DNA from: Lethocerus indicus | Lineage: Eukaryota > Arthropoda > Insecta > Hemiptera > Belostomatidae | Assembly: GCA_019843655.1 (NCBI GenBank) | Contig: JACDQD010000011.1 | Location: forward strand, 11,574,604 to 11,638,603 | DNA: 64,000 bases | Direction of reading: 5' to 3' | Shown: positions 1 through 11,900 of the stretch, piece by piece | How the letters are laid out: each line of letters begins with the position of its first letter | Position numbering within the stretch: the stretch's first letter is position 1 | The notes under the pieces: generated by a model | Database searches by the model: none | The model's input: the letters and a program-made list of their open reading frames with translations, nothing else | Told to the model about the DNA's origin: nothing | Program-made: the position numbers and the translations under genes

Positions 1-726
1 TTTTCTCTCCCGTTGGAAGGTGTAAACTCGAGGGGCTCATTAAGATTTTCAAAAAGTGGCACGCTTAATTAGGGGACATTTCTCTGTTCCCCCGCCCCAA
101 CCCCTTCGGTAAGGGACCGTGGATTCGGGACCGAATAATTCGGGGCTTTAGCGATCCCCGGCAGCTGTGAGTCCACGCCCTACTAAAATTAACAAGTTTC
201 GTCGGATCGGGTCCGTGGGGCTTCGCAGTTACGGGCTTTGAAAATTAGACTCCATTGTTATTGGACGGCGGGAGGGGGGGGGCGGCTCTTCACTTCGACT
301 CCGAAAAAACTAGCGCGGAATTCCGGGTATCGCCCCACCCTCCCCCGGCCATAACCCCCCTCAGGAATATGACTTTATAAAACCGGCTTTGCATTTTTCA
401 GTCGACTACCCCTTTTTTTCGTATTTCGCGGCACAAGAGAAAAGTCGCGCGGGATAATAGCCGTCCAGTTATTTTGTATTCAACTTCGGCGATTTCTAAA
501 TTCGGCCGATTTCCGTGAGAGACACATTCAATTAACACTACACCTCATTAGGGCACTGCCCGATAGGAACACCACTCGAAGTAGCCCAGAACTAATCAAA
601 GTTTGTGCATAAAGAACAGTAAATTGTGATATCTCGTTTCCCTTGACTAGAGGCTAAATCATTCATTAGTAAACACAGGGGAGGATATAAAAAACTCCGA
701 TTAATACACCTTTGCACTCCGTAAAA
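1..726. other. No gene recognised; CpG-rich then AT-rich noncoding DNA
   Basis: The first ~600 bases are GC-rich with many CpG dinucleotides and short G or C runs. The DNA then turns AT-rich towards the mariner-derived element. I see no coding frame of note, RNA gene or repeat. Confidence 0.5.
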
Positions 727-937
727 AAAACCCAAATACAATATTTGATATATTAATCATAATTAATTTTATTTTGCTAAAAAAGAAATTTTAATTATTA
801 ATCTACTATATATTCACCAATATTATCAACAACTCTCTGCCACTTTTCCGGCAAATTTTCGATTCCCTTCTTTAAGAACTCCTCAAGACCAAAATACATT
901 TTATCTTATCTTATGATTACTTTTGGGTACACCTAAT
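727..937 (-). mobile_element. Mariner-derived miniature element (family M1, copy 1)
   Basis: Read on the minus strand, the element starts with an end resembling TTAGGTGTACCCAAAAGTAA. It then encodes only the last ~30 residues of a mariner transposase (FGLEEFLKKGIENLPEKWQ at about 893-837, then a short tail to a stop near 800). The GI-x-x-L-P-x-x-W-Q pattern is the usual C-terminus of mariner transposases. The other inverted end (about 727-750) is weaker. The rest of the transposase is missing, so this copy cannot move by itself. Three more copies with the same internal junction lie at 19212-19400, 62333-62497 and 63290-63475. Confidence 0.75.
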
Positions 938-1229
938 AGTACAAGAAACCATCACTTAGGCGCCTTAACCAATTCCGGTCGATCAAAAAATAAAAAAGGT
1001 CAGATGACAAGTTCTACAACAATCGAAAGTACTATAATATAAGAGTATAGTGTGAATAATCGTTTAATATGATGTTTCTCTGTCTTCTATGGATCTTTTA
1101 TGTGTCATAGTATGTAATATTTTATATGTTTAATATTATGTATTAATAGTATTATGCTGTGCATGTCTTCCAATACACCTATCGTCGATTGAGATCGAAA
1201 TACTATTTCGATAGTATTAAGCACCTTAT

Positions 1230-1660
1230 TTTTCTTAACCTTTGTATTTTCGTACAATCAACTACATAAAGTTATGGGTACAAGTTTTGAGTGTTTTCTT
1301 TTCACGCGAATGTCTCGATAAAAGAGACCACCCAATTATGGCACTTTTTTCACATGACTTTTGACTGGAATCTCTGGATGCGGGCGATGTTGGATTTCTT
1401 GGCGGAACCCCATAGTTCTATTCCGTAAGTCCATGTCGGTTTTAAAATGGTTTTGTATATTGTCAGTTTGTTGTCTATTGAAAGTTTTGATGTCCTTTTC
1501 AAAAGAGGTCTCAGCAGTCCAAATTTGCGATTATCCGTTCTTTTGAGTCGCTTATGGTGATTCCAATTAAGCACCTTAATTGAATTTTTCTTCAGAATTT
1601 CCCCTGGAATTTTCTGTGTTGGGCACGGAATAGGCGAGTGGATGACTCGATAATTCGGGA
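1230..1660 (-). pseudogene. Decayed jockey-clade non-LTR retrotransposon, 3' end
   Basis: The minus strand encodes the C-terminal end of a jockey-type reverse transcriptase: NWNHHKRLKRTDNRKFGLL, then LTIYKTILKPTWTYGIELWG, then RIQRFQSKV. In this family it follows the polymerase palm and precedes a conserved tail. Downstream (lower coordinates) is the family's 3' untranslated region, with a GTACAATCAAC motif and an A-rich end near 1230. About 150 codons between RFQSKV and the usual end of the protein are deleted. The endonuclease, ORF1 and most of the polymerase are absent, as expected of 5'-truncated copies. It is dead and belongs to the same family as the other jockey fragments here. Confidence 0.8.
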
Positions 1661-2639
1661 CGGGCGATTGGCCGGCCAAATAATAAAAAGGAGGAAAAAG
1701 GAAATGGATTATTTTTTATTTTTCTTTATTTTTTCTCTCATTCGGATAGCGTGCCCCGATTAGCTATCGTCCCCCGGCGGTCGACATGCGACATAGCGGT
1801 GGCCCCCCACTAAATCTCCCTTATTTATGACACTGACCCCCACACGTCTTCCGTTTGTTTTCGCCCCGACATGCAAACGGCCGACACTGTTCCGTTCTTC
1901 AACATTTTTAATTACCATTTATTCCTTATTTTATTTCCGTTCATGTTATTGTATTCGGGTTCCGTTTTAGATGCCGACCCTGGTGGTGGGGTGGCGAAAG
2001 TCACGTGGTTGGTGCACCTGCGTGGATGCTATTGCCGATAAGTTTGTAACGTCGCAATGTCTAATTAAATTCTGGGCTAGGCACGCCATTCTCGTAAAGC
2101 TAATTCCTCCGTCACCCGCAGGTCTATAATTATAAGAGGGTTTTACACCGTTTAACATACTCAGTTGAATTTCTGTTCGTATGATATGTTTCCACTCGCT
2201 TATTCGGTCGTAACCATGACCAGATTATCGCCACCCTAAGATTCCTATTGACGCTAGACAGCGATGAATGAAGCATCGCGTTAGCAGTTCGAAATACGGA
2301 TCAACACGATATATACAACTCTGTTCAAAAGTAGAAACATTCGATACTCTTCTGCAAGAAATGGCTGCGTAATTATTACGCGGTAAAATTCGCCTAAAAT
2401 TATAATCATGATATGATTCTCAACCAACCAAAGTCCTACTTTATCCAGATTTTCCTTTTACCGTACACGAATTTTTATGATAAATAATAAGTCCCTTTAT
2501 TAGAAGTGCTGATAACGTCAGTTTAAAAAGAGTGTTCAGAATTGTTTAATATTTTTATTGCACACTAACTCACGTAACGAGTAGAATATTAACATTTTAA
2601 TTGAGTAAATCAATATATACGTGTGTGTATTTATATACT

Positions 2640-2671
<32 letters not shown>

Positions 2672-3130
2672 CGCCTGGATGTTTATATATCGCGGAATTC
2701 GTAGCCCGACGGAACAACGAATAAATATCCTTTCAAAAATGTTATTTTATTCATCTTCATTTACATAAAACAAACGCAACTCTAATTCCCAGAATATTTT
2801 GCCAGGAACTGAATTTGCATGGCAATTGAATTTCCAATTGATCTATATTTTCCGAAGCGGTTTTCGGAAACGTCTGTAACGCAATTGATCGTCCCTGCAC
2901 GAACGTTTATAATTCACTGTACAAATAACTGGAAGGCTCTTAATTGACGTAACGATCTATGGTGATTTATAGAGTTGAATGTAGTTTTCATTTGAGAGGA
3001 AATACTGATACATGAATTATAAAATTCTATATATTAACCAATATACTCTATTCTTATTTAACTTACCAAATAATTACCACTGTATTATCATGTAATTACC
3101 TTACTATTTGCCGAATATATTTTCCGGAAC
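1661..3130. other. No gene recognised; AT-rich noncoding DNA
   Basis: This is AT-rich DNA containing one AT microsatellite, listed separately. No frame resembles a known protein and no other repeat is apparent. Confidence 0.5.
2641..2667. repeat. (AT)n microsatellite
   Basis: About 13 uninterrupted AT units lie within an AT-rich stretch. Confidence 0.95.
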
Positions 3131-3416
3131 CGTAAATTTCGTGTGTTTCTGTCTCCTCTCGCTGGTTAGGTCATTTGCTAGACCGGTTTCGACCGCTCAT
3201 CATCTTCAGTAGCGGTGTCAGTCACCTTTGGCACATTGGATGTTTTTCGGGCCACCCTCACTGCATTGTCACTGTCACTTGTACTGTGACTAACACCGCT
3301 ACTGATGATGGCGAGCGGCCGAAACCGTTCTAGCAAAAGATCAGACCGGAGGAGACAGAAACACGCGAAATGCGGTATTCCAACCCTTCGCAGACCAGAA
3401 ACAGGTATGTTAAACT
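3131..3416. mobile_element. Foldback (palindromic) element, family F, copy 1
   Basis: The left part (3131-3287) runs from a CTGTCTCCTCTCGCTGGTT block through TTTGCTAGACCGGTTTCG and a CTTCAGTAGCGGTGT block to CACTTGTACTG. The right part (3288-3416) is its inverse, from GACTAACACCGCTACTGA to a CAGGTATGTTAAACT end. The two parts could form a long hairpin. The outer ~40 bp of the left arm is missing in this copy. No protein homology is recognised. Family members occur about a dozen times in the window. The lack of any transposase suggests a non-autonomous DNA element of unknown superfamily. Confidence 0.8.
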
Positions 3417-4270
3417 ATTTTCCGGTACTTGCAGAGTGTTGGAAAAATACAAAAATGAGCGTGAAGAAGCTCCCTGAAAAGCTCTGAAAAGATCGATTCC
3501 TGCCGGATTTTATTGCGTTTCAACGCGACGCGTTTAACATGCGATTGAAAAAAAAAATCACAGTCGAAAAACCGATATCGAAGATACGACTTGTTACGCA
3601 GAGAGTCGGGAAAGTAGAGCGGGGAAAGCGGGAGAAATAGGCCCACTGCTTATCGTAATTCTAAATAATAGCCGCGGTATATTGGACGCATTTCGTTCCG
3701 TGGCCGGCGCACGCGTCAGACGGCGGAGGCCGAAAACTTTATCTTCGCTAGCTCTTAACGAAAAGTAAAAGGACTATAATTTCGTGGCCGGTTCGAAAAC
3801 GCGATTTATACCGCAATAAAAACATATTTCCCCGCCGGCCGTCCCTGAATTATTGGCCGAACCGGGGGCGGGTTGCCGGGGCATAAACGTAATCCTTGTG
3901 GATTGTCGGGCTCTGAAATATACCGCCGGGAGCAAAGGTTTCTCGCCGCCGCCGCCGCCGCCTCCCATTCCCGGAACACTTGAATCTGTATTGATAGCGA
4001 AACCAATAAAGCTTTTTATAACTCCGCGGGATTTCGACTTATAGAGTGAAAAATACCTACGATTTATAGCCCCCAACAGACGATAAATAAAACTGTTAGA
4101 GGCGGCGATAGTTTTATTCTCGGCACTTATCGAAACCAAAAACACGAGAAAATGGTTCATTACTATCAGCCTTTAATTTTTTATGCCGTTAATATTATAA
4201 TTGAATTAAAATATAATAAAAGCCTAATACTTGGAGACTTTATCTATTGAGGATTATTGACTTTTAATCT
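3417..4270. other. No gene recognised; CpG-rich noncoding DNA with a CCG triplet run
   Basis: GC-rich DNA contains a (GCC)n run at 3945-3963. That run gives alanine-, glycine- or proline-rich frames on both strands, which I regard as chance. Confidence 0.5.
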
Positions 4271-4622
4271 TTAACCCATTAAGTACCGTAGGCCCCAAAT
4301 GGGGATCAGTTAATTCTTTTAATTTTTTCTGATATGACACTTTACAGGAAGTTTTTTATTGCTTTCGGTAATTTCGCATTATAAATACTACACCACGTTA
4401 AAATACTTTTAATTATGATTATTATTCAAAATAAAAGATGATTGGTCTCATGTGTCGGTTCAACTCTGTAGTCCCCAAATGGGACTTGATTTAAAAAACA
4501 AAATATTTGACAAACTGGTTTTTATAAACATATTTGGAGGTACTATTTGATAATAATGCATCGTAATAAGTAAATTTTATGCAACATTTTCTGAAAAAAA
4601 AATGTGGTGCTTAATGTGTTAA
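4271..4622 (+). mobile_element. piggyBac-type miniature element (family PB, copy 1)
   Basis: The element is bounded by TTAA on both sides and has inverted ends: TTAACCCATTAAGTACC at the left and the inverse of GTGCTTAATGTGTTAA at the right. A TTAA target duplication followed by a terminus starting CCC is the hallmark of piggyBac elements. Just inside the left end, and again at about 4472-4482, is a CCCAAATGGG palindrome, a likely subterminal repeat for transposase binding. There is no coding capacity. Copies in the opposite orientation lie at 33492-33815 and 59330-59669. Confidence 0.85.
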
Positions 4623-6513
4623 TATACCGTGATACTGTGATACTGAGGTTGGCGAGGTGCAGAAACCCGTCTACGCCCCAGGAGAAGGGGCGGAAAATAA
4701 TGACGATATTCCTATATATCGTTGGACTCGGTATAATTTTTAAATTAATTTTATACAGAAAATATTTTCTAAAATATCTGATTCCGTGACAGCGTCCATT
4801 TAATTTACGAAAAAGTCGACGGGCCAAAACTGGTCTGAACACGCGACTGAGCTACGGTTAATTAGCGGCCGGTGGGCTTCTGGGCTAAAAACCGGTTGAA
4901 TTTTCTAATTGCCGGTTATTTCGGAACCCGGCCGTTTCGTGTTCGGTTATTAAGACCGCTAGACCGTCGGGATACCTTATCTGGGCGTTGTTTTAATGTA
5001 GGAATAGGGTTAGAATACGACGGCCTCATTACAATAAGATTCTGTTATTTATCTATTGAAAGTATGCAATTATAGAAAATTGGGCCCGAAAATATTGATC
5101 GAATCGAACTCCGAGTTATAGACTGAAACGTTTTCGGAATTTTCCTTTACATTTCCCAATATTGGCCCAACGCTTCGGATGTTATCTAAATGAATAACAA
5201 GGCCGACACCGGGTGCACTGATTCCTCTACCGCATCAATTAATCTACACTGCGCTAAATAAATTTGCTCCCCGAAAAGAAGTGTTTCTTGCACTAGAGGC
5301 AGAGTTAAGATCGCCGCGTCCCACTAGGTCTGGCTGTGTGCCCAAAGGTAATGAGATTAGGTACCGGATAAGGAGCAATTGATTGATGAATAGGACATTA
5401 GTCCTGACGACCCGGAGAACTAATACGCAGTTTAAGAGAGAGTTTATTAAATGCGCTCCTAATAAACGCCGATAAGAACAATGAATATGCGTGGGTTATG
5501 CAACTATAAGACAATATTTTCCTAAAGTAACTTCAATCTTTCATCCAAATGACACAATATTATTATGATCAACATTTGTTTATTGACTCGGTGACTCAAT
5601 AGTACAACATAAACAAACCGAACAAACCGTAAATGTGGGTGTAAAAGTCCCTACCTCATTGGTTATAGTGTTCTCTTATTTCATGAAGACAGCTTCAAGA
5701 AAATGACCATTAATCTTATTTGAGCTCCTTATATTTCTAACCGCACGGTCCGTTCATCAATCCGTCTTACTATCCGGAATCATCAATTGATTATTTTCCG
5801 TAAAAAGTACATTTGTGTTATCAAATCGCACTAAATATAATTTAAAAATTTTTAAATGAAATGAAAAAATAACGAACCTAACCGGACCGGCGGGGTGCCA
5901 TCAAATAATCTTACTCTGCTCCTTTAGTCACGAAAATCAGATAAAATAGCGCCATTTATATTATCATAAAAATGGGATAGCCGAGCCAACATCCAAAGGG
6001 GACAATATTGGCCACGACGTCCCCAATCAATTAAGGCTTTTTATTCAGAGAGTCGCGTTAACAATTTGGCCCTTCGGAGTCGGGGTTGGGGCGGAGTGGG
6101 TCGAGAGGCTTGAGCGCGTGCCTTGGGACAGTATATTACTCCGACTTGTGTTATTAACTGGGCGAAATGTATGTTAGTATGGTATGGGGTGTGGGGGCGG
6201 CTTCTGGCACAAAGCCTTGGAGACCTTCCTCCAAGCGCCACTAAATCAGGGCCCCCCCGACCCGGGGACGTCGGCCTATGTTTTATGGCTGGTGGCCGAT
6301 AGCGGCCCGAGAGGAATAATTTTTTTCCGGGTCCTGAATTTGGAGCTATCTTGTTTTAACCCGAGGCTCTTATCAGCTGTAGAATTATGATGGCGACGGG
6401 GTGCGGGGGAGGCTCGAGAGTCGATCGTGAATACAAATAGAACTTGAGTTTTTAAATATTTCCTTCGTTTAAATAACATATGCGTAGGTAAATTTTCGTT
6501 TCATGAATAGAAT
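4623..6513. other. No gene recognised
   Basis: Mixed AT-rich and CpG-rich DNA. The longest frames are under 70 codons and resemble nothing I recognise. No repeat from the families in this window is visible. Confidence 0.5.
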
Positions 6514-6873
6514 TAGTTTAGGATACCTGTGTTGTGGTCTGCGAGGGGTTGGAGTACCGTAGGTTTGTGGTGTTTCTGTCTCCTCTCGCTGGTTTTATCT
6601 TTTGCTAGACCGGTTTCGGCTGATCGCCATCTTAAGTAGCGGATTTAGTCACTTTTGGCACTTTGGATGTTTTTTGGGCTACCCTCACTGCACTATCACT
6701 GTTATTTTACCGTGGTGGTTGTCTGTTTGTCTATGTGATTTGTTATTGTGTGTGGCAGTGCAGTGCCAAAAGTGACTAACACCGCTACTGAAGATAGTGA
6801 CCAGCCGAAACCGGTCTAGCAAAAGACCGAACCAGCGAGAGGAGACAGAAACACACGAAATCTACGGTATAAC
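6514..6873. mobile_element. Foldback element, family F, copy 2 (both arms)
   Basis: The left arm runs from an AGTTTAGGATACCTG end at 6514 to about 6708. The right arm (about 6757-6873) is its inverse and ends near AAATCTACGGTATAACT. The ~50-bp spacer (6708-6757) is GT-rich. The right arm is truncated before the CAGGTATG end found in other copies. A frame in the right arm (from 6797, beginning MTSRNRSSKRPNQREE) recurs in other copies because the DNA is repeated. It does not look like a real protein. Confidence 0.85.
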
Positions 6874-7354
6874 TAGAATTTTTAGCATATATTTTCTACA
6901 TTTTTGCTATAGCATTGCAACAAATTACCACATCACTATGGAATTATCGATGGAAGAATCGAAATATCTCTACAATCCATCGAAACGATCTAGGCGGATA
7001 GGGAGATACAAACTGCCCGATGATATGAATGCGATTTGCCTTCAAGTGGGGTTCAGAGTTGCCGCAATGGGACCGGGATTCCGCCCCAAGGGCTTCACTA
7101 AGGAGACGAGGGGCTTCCGCGGATTAGTCGGTAACGTGTCGGCTAATCCCGCAGCCCGACTGGCGGGCAAAGCCCCCGCCGGGCACTTAGTGGCGGCTTC
7201 AACTTGGTCAGGCCTCAACTTGCCTTTTGTCCATCCCCGAACCACTGACGACGGTCCACACTCTATTCCCTATCCGTCATATCCGTATTTTCAAATATAT
7301 CAAATATAACGATATACATACATGGATTATACTGCAGGAAACCGTTATAGCATC
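6874..7354. other. No gene recognised; open frame judged chance
   Basis: A frame that opens in foldback copy 2 continues to 7309 across unrelated GC-rich DNA. It has no recognisable domain, and a competing frame lies on the other strand at 7042-7245. I treat both as noncoding. Confidence 0.45.
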
Positions 7355-7687
7355 AGTTTAAACATACCTGTTTTGTAGTCTGCGAGGGGTTGGAATAACG
7401 TAGGTTTCGTGCGTTTCTGTCGCCTCTCGCCGGTTCGGTCTTTTGCTAGACCGGTTTCGGCCGTCCTCACTGCACTGTCACTGACACTTGTCCAATAACA
7501 AGACGCGTATATACACACACGACAAACAGTACAAGTGACAGTGACAGTGGAGCGAGGATGCCCGAAAAACATCCAAAGCGCCAAAAGTGACTGACACCGC
7601 TACTGAAGATGGCGAGCAGCCGAAACCGGTCTAGCAAAAGACCAAACCAGCGACTGGAGACAGAAACAAACGAAACCTACGGCACTA
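7355..7687. mobile_element. Foldback element, family F, copy 3 (left arm with internal deletion)
   Basis: The left arm starts AGTTTAAACATACCTG and jumps from TTTCGGCCG straight to CCTCACTGCACTG, so the AGTAGCGGTG and TTGGATG blocks are deleted. A short spacer with ACACACAC precedes the right arm (about 7522-7687), which is nearly complete and starts with ACAGTACAAGTGACAGTGAC. The element lies ~480 bp from copy 2. The two differ by independent deletions, so they are not simply a recent tandem duplication. Confidence 0.85.
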
Positions 7688-7740
7688 TAGCATTCTTTAT
7701 ATAGGATTTAACGTAATTATCGCCCCTTCTTATGTGGCAT

Positions 7741-7743
7741 CAC

Positions 7744-7797
<54 letters not shown>

Positions 7798-7800
7798 GTG
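7741..7800. repeat. (AT)n microsatellite inside a perfect palindrome
   Basis: About 24 AT units are flanked by CACAGA on the left and TCTGTG on the right. The whole 60-bp tract is therefore self-complementary and could extrude as a cruciform. Confidence 0.95.
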
Positions 7801-8425
7801 TTTTTGGTTTATGTAGAATAAAAATTGATGATGTTAAAGAAGTATGGTTTAATAATTATGTTTAATAGCGTAATTCGATGCGTTTTAGCAAGATATCACA
7901 AGATATCCCCAGATCATCGCCTATCATTTAATGAATGAGTTTCCTTTCCAACCCCCTAAAAAAATACGCGGTTGAGGATGTGGAGGGGATGTAGGGGAGC
8001 GGGGGCTGCTTCAGTCGCAAATCCCGGCGAGCTCCATCCCCCCACGTCTTAATGGGGGTCCCGCCGCCGACGACCACCCGGAATATTATTCAGCGGCCCC
8101 CTCAGCTGTCTGTCACGCTCAGCCGCCCCCTCCTTCATCCCTTATTACTCCATTAGATCCAGCCGCAGATGGCAGCGGTGGGAGGGGGGGGCGGTGTCAC
8201 TCCGCAGAGACCGCAAGATGGGGAGCACTCCCGGCGTCTTTCTTCCCTCCCCGGGGAGGCTGAGTTCCCGTTTTACGATTGTCGGGACTCCCCTGTATAT
8301 TCGCGGACAGTAAGGGGGCGTCAGATATAACTCCGAAAATTTGAATGGCGAGACGTAAGTACAAAGTTTTTTTTTCGAAATTATACAAAAAATAAAAGCG
8401 GATTTAATTCTTGTATAGAATTGAT
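7801..8425. other. No gene recognised; CpG-rich block
   Basis: An AT-rich start is followed by a GC-rich block (about 7970-8320) with runs of G and C. The minus-strand frames here have no recognisable similarity. Confidence 0.5.
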
Positions 8426-8955
8426 TAAATCCCCACACCCCACTACAAAAGAATCGACTTAAACAGAAAATTTGGACTCTTAAGGCTATTACTAAAACGG
8501 ACATCGAAATAGACTTTAAGTAACAAACTAACAATATACAAAGCAATACTCAAAACGACATGGACATGCGGTATAGAGGTATTGGGTCCAAGACATCCAA
8601 CATCGCTGGCATCCAGAGATTCCAATCAAAGGTCCTTCGCACCATCCTTAATGCTCCCCGGTATGTTTCTAACCAAACAATCCACCGTGACCTCAACATA
8701 CCGACAGTCGACGAAGTCGCAAAATCTCGGTTCCTGAAGTTCCACTCCCGCCTTTCTCCACATCCTAATCCACTCGTTCGGTCCCTTTCCTCTTCTACCC
8801 ATCCATTATCCCCACCACGACGGCTTAAACGACGCTGGCCCAGAGATCACCTCGGACAGTAGTTAAATCGTGTCATAAGCGCCATCACTGGCTGGTTTCT
8901 TTATCGAGACAAACACGTGAATAACTTTATTGTGCAAAATAAAAAAGTTTTCATT
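8426..8955 (+). pseudogene. Jockey-clade retrotransposon, 3' end
   Basis: The copy is truncated at its 5' side within the reverse transcriptase, beginning near NPHTxxxKRID. Frameshifts follow. A long readable part encodes NIAGIQRFQSKVLRTILNAP, then RYVSNQTIHRDLNIPTVDEV, then SRFLKFHSRLSPHPNPLV and a basic end PRRLKRRWPRDHLGQ with a stop at 8862. The 3' untranslated region follows (GCCATCACTGGCTGGTTTCT) and ends in an A-rich tail near 8950. The order matches the C-terminal ~150 residues of jockey-type polymerases. The first half has lost its frame, so the copy is inactive. Confidence 0.85.
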
Positions 8956-11900
8956 AAGTTTGATTAAAATAAAAATAATATTTAAGCAATGGATTAAGTT
9001 GCGTTATAAAAATTTTAATGACAATCTTCTTTATGTTTAAATGGGGAAAAACAATGAAGAACAATGAAATGAAGATTACACAATCTTTACACTGTAATGT
9101 GATTTAAGTTCTCTAATGGCTGATTCTAACGAAGCTGAATGTTTAACAATAAGCCATCACTCTGTGTTTATTATTGTTTTTTTTTCCATTTCGGAGTCTG
9201 CCGCTTGAATAGCAACAGTCTCCCCTCCTGTTTGCATGTCTATTTAGACTCGAAGCGCTGTTGTTGTAAGAAATTATAATGTCTGTCATCTTCAGGCTGA
9301 CTCAGCCGAGTGTTTCCGCTCCATTATCCCGTACTTCGGGGCGGCGATGGGTATGAGGGGCGGGGGTTAGGCGCCTCTCTTAGAGGCCCCCCACACAGCC
9401 GAAAGGGAGAAACAAACCATTCTTCCGCGCACGTCGAATGGTGCATTTAGAGTACGGGCCTCAATATAAGTTCATTTCGGGGTAAGATTCGGTTTTCGTC
9501 CTCCCGTAATGTCATGGTGACGGCAGAAGCCTCGGTATAAGGAGCTCAATTTACACAACTTTTAGTTTTTTCCAGGCCCGAACGGTTGAATTAAATGGGT
9601 GTAAGCTTTAACCTAATATTACAGTTGTGAATAACTATGATTAATTTTTTTTTAAGAATGCATTTCTAGTAACCTTGCTATAGCAGTGGCAAAGATTAGT
9701 TAAACTAATCAAAACTTATCGCGTGAATAAACTTCGCTTCAAGTCCCTTCCACAGTGGAATTTATAGCTTATACTCAGATTCTGGATTCGAGGTTTCTAT
9801 CTGGAATGAATTTTTACAATCGCCAGTTTTCAGTTAATGGGAAGAAAAGATTGAAGATACCGCTCAAAAACCAATCTTCAGAGAGGCGACCGGGAACAAA
9901 CGGCTATGTCCAAGGCGATGAATAATAAATCACCGTCCGCAACTAAAGCATTAAATCATAAATGTGGGTAGTTTCCCAATTGGCGGGCGCTCGAATGTTA
10001 TCTACGCACTTGTATTAGTGCTCGTGCTAGTGCTGAGTAATTTAGTGAAATGGCATAGAGACAGCCCGGGAGGAGATAGTGAATCTTCTAAATCCTACTG
10101 AGGTAGAGACATTGGAAAAATAAATGGATATATTTTACATTTTAATATAGAATATTAAATATTCGCTAGGCTTCGATCTTACTAGGAAAATTACTATAGA
10201 AAATATGAAATGACTTTACACCGCGAATGTATGATGCAATAGACTGTATGCGTAATTGATCAAGTATTTGTGTTGATTCACAGTTAGAACAACAGCGGGT
10301 AAATTGAACCCGACAGAAAATACACGTAATCAATTAGGATTTCAAATACGCGATCGCCGTCGGAAATGCAATTTCAGCTGTTTTTTTTCTTTTCAGCCTC
10401 GACCAGACAATCCCGCTGAGGGTCTTAAATATAAGCGGGTCTCAGAGGGCCCCGGGTTGCTCGGCTTGGGGTTTCACTTATTCGCAGCTGTCGTCTTAAG
10501 CATTTACCAATTCCAAGTTTAATTAATTACCAAGTGAAATATAGCCCCGGGCCCCGGCTCCCTCAGAGGAGTAGAGTAAAGTTAAGCTACAGAATGAAAT
10601 TATGAATTATACGGCTTTCCACCCCCCCTTCTCCTTTTTCTGAGCTCAATGCTTCAAAAACAGTTTTAATTTTCGGAATGCATAACTAAGCCCGGAATTA
10701 AGTCCCCGGCGGACGGTCTCGAGAGTTCTCCCGATAGTTTTATTAAGTGTAATATCAGTATTGGGTGGCTGTCGAACGAAGTTTTGAGTAGCCATCTTTA
10801 CCAGCGTTCAACATGCGGAAATCTCTAGATTATAAACGAAGCGGTTTAATGAATCGGATTAATGAAAACGCCGCCCACAATTAATTAAGTGAGGCACAAA
10901 TAAGAAAACCTATTGCCGAACTATTGGCAATGCGTATGTGTACTGCGTTCCAAGAACATTATATAACACGGTCCAATTTCACATTTACCCTTCATTCAAC
11001 AGTGGATGGGATCTATTCAGACTTGCATTAGAGCCGCGCCCTACTTCTTGTAAATGCAATTTCGGATTACCTGGAGGCGCGTTATGTTTAAGAGCTACAG
11101 CTTTCGGCCCGAACGGCTGAATGAAAGCGGACTCAAAAGGAGAATTCCGTGAGGAGAAAGAAGAAATAATAAATAGATTTTCTAAAAAAACGGGAGTCCC
11201 TTTTTACGCAAATACAGCTATAATTTCGTTATTTCTCTTCTCCGCTATTTATGCTTAAGTACCAGTCGCCTAGACGACCCTACCCCCCTCTCGTCGCTTC
11301 GTGAAAGCAATTTTCAATTCCTCTCCCTCCGCCATCGTTCAAAACTTCTTTTAACATTCATCCGCTTAACCCTCTCGTTCCTCCTTATTCAGCGCGGCTG
11401 TAACTGAACCCGGTCTCGGTGGGTCTTCCAATACCGCTTATTGATATAGGCGGAATAATGAATTTTTCTCCCCAAAGCCGAGTAAGAAAGGTACAGCGAG
11501 AGAGGCCCCTTTCGTGTCGCGTATGACGCGAAGGAATTCTTAACGCTCATCGAGAACGGGTCGGAATCGGCGGTTCACCCAACACTTGCAAGGCGACACC
11601 ATGGCAACCTCAAGTCCATGTATTTTCTATAATTTCTATACGAAATAATACGATTTCGGGTTTCAACGATCTTCAGTATCCGTTATTAGATTAGGAAGGT
11701 TTCTAAAAGACGTTAAAAAAAAGTATTTTATAATAAATAGAATCGTTTCACGGCCTCTCATTATTACTGTCTATCACAATGGGGGTGTTCGGTTAACGCC
11801 ATAGGGGTTCTCTCCTGTGGAAATCCATACTCCGCACATCCTGCGAATATTGTTTGTTGCCGCGTAGCCGAGTGTGCGGAACACACGGGAGGCGGGGTGC

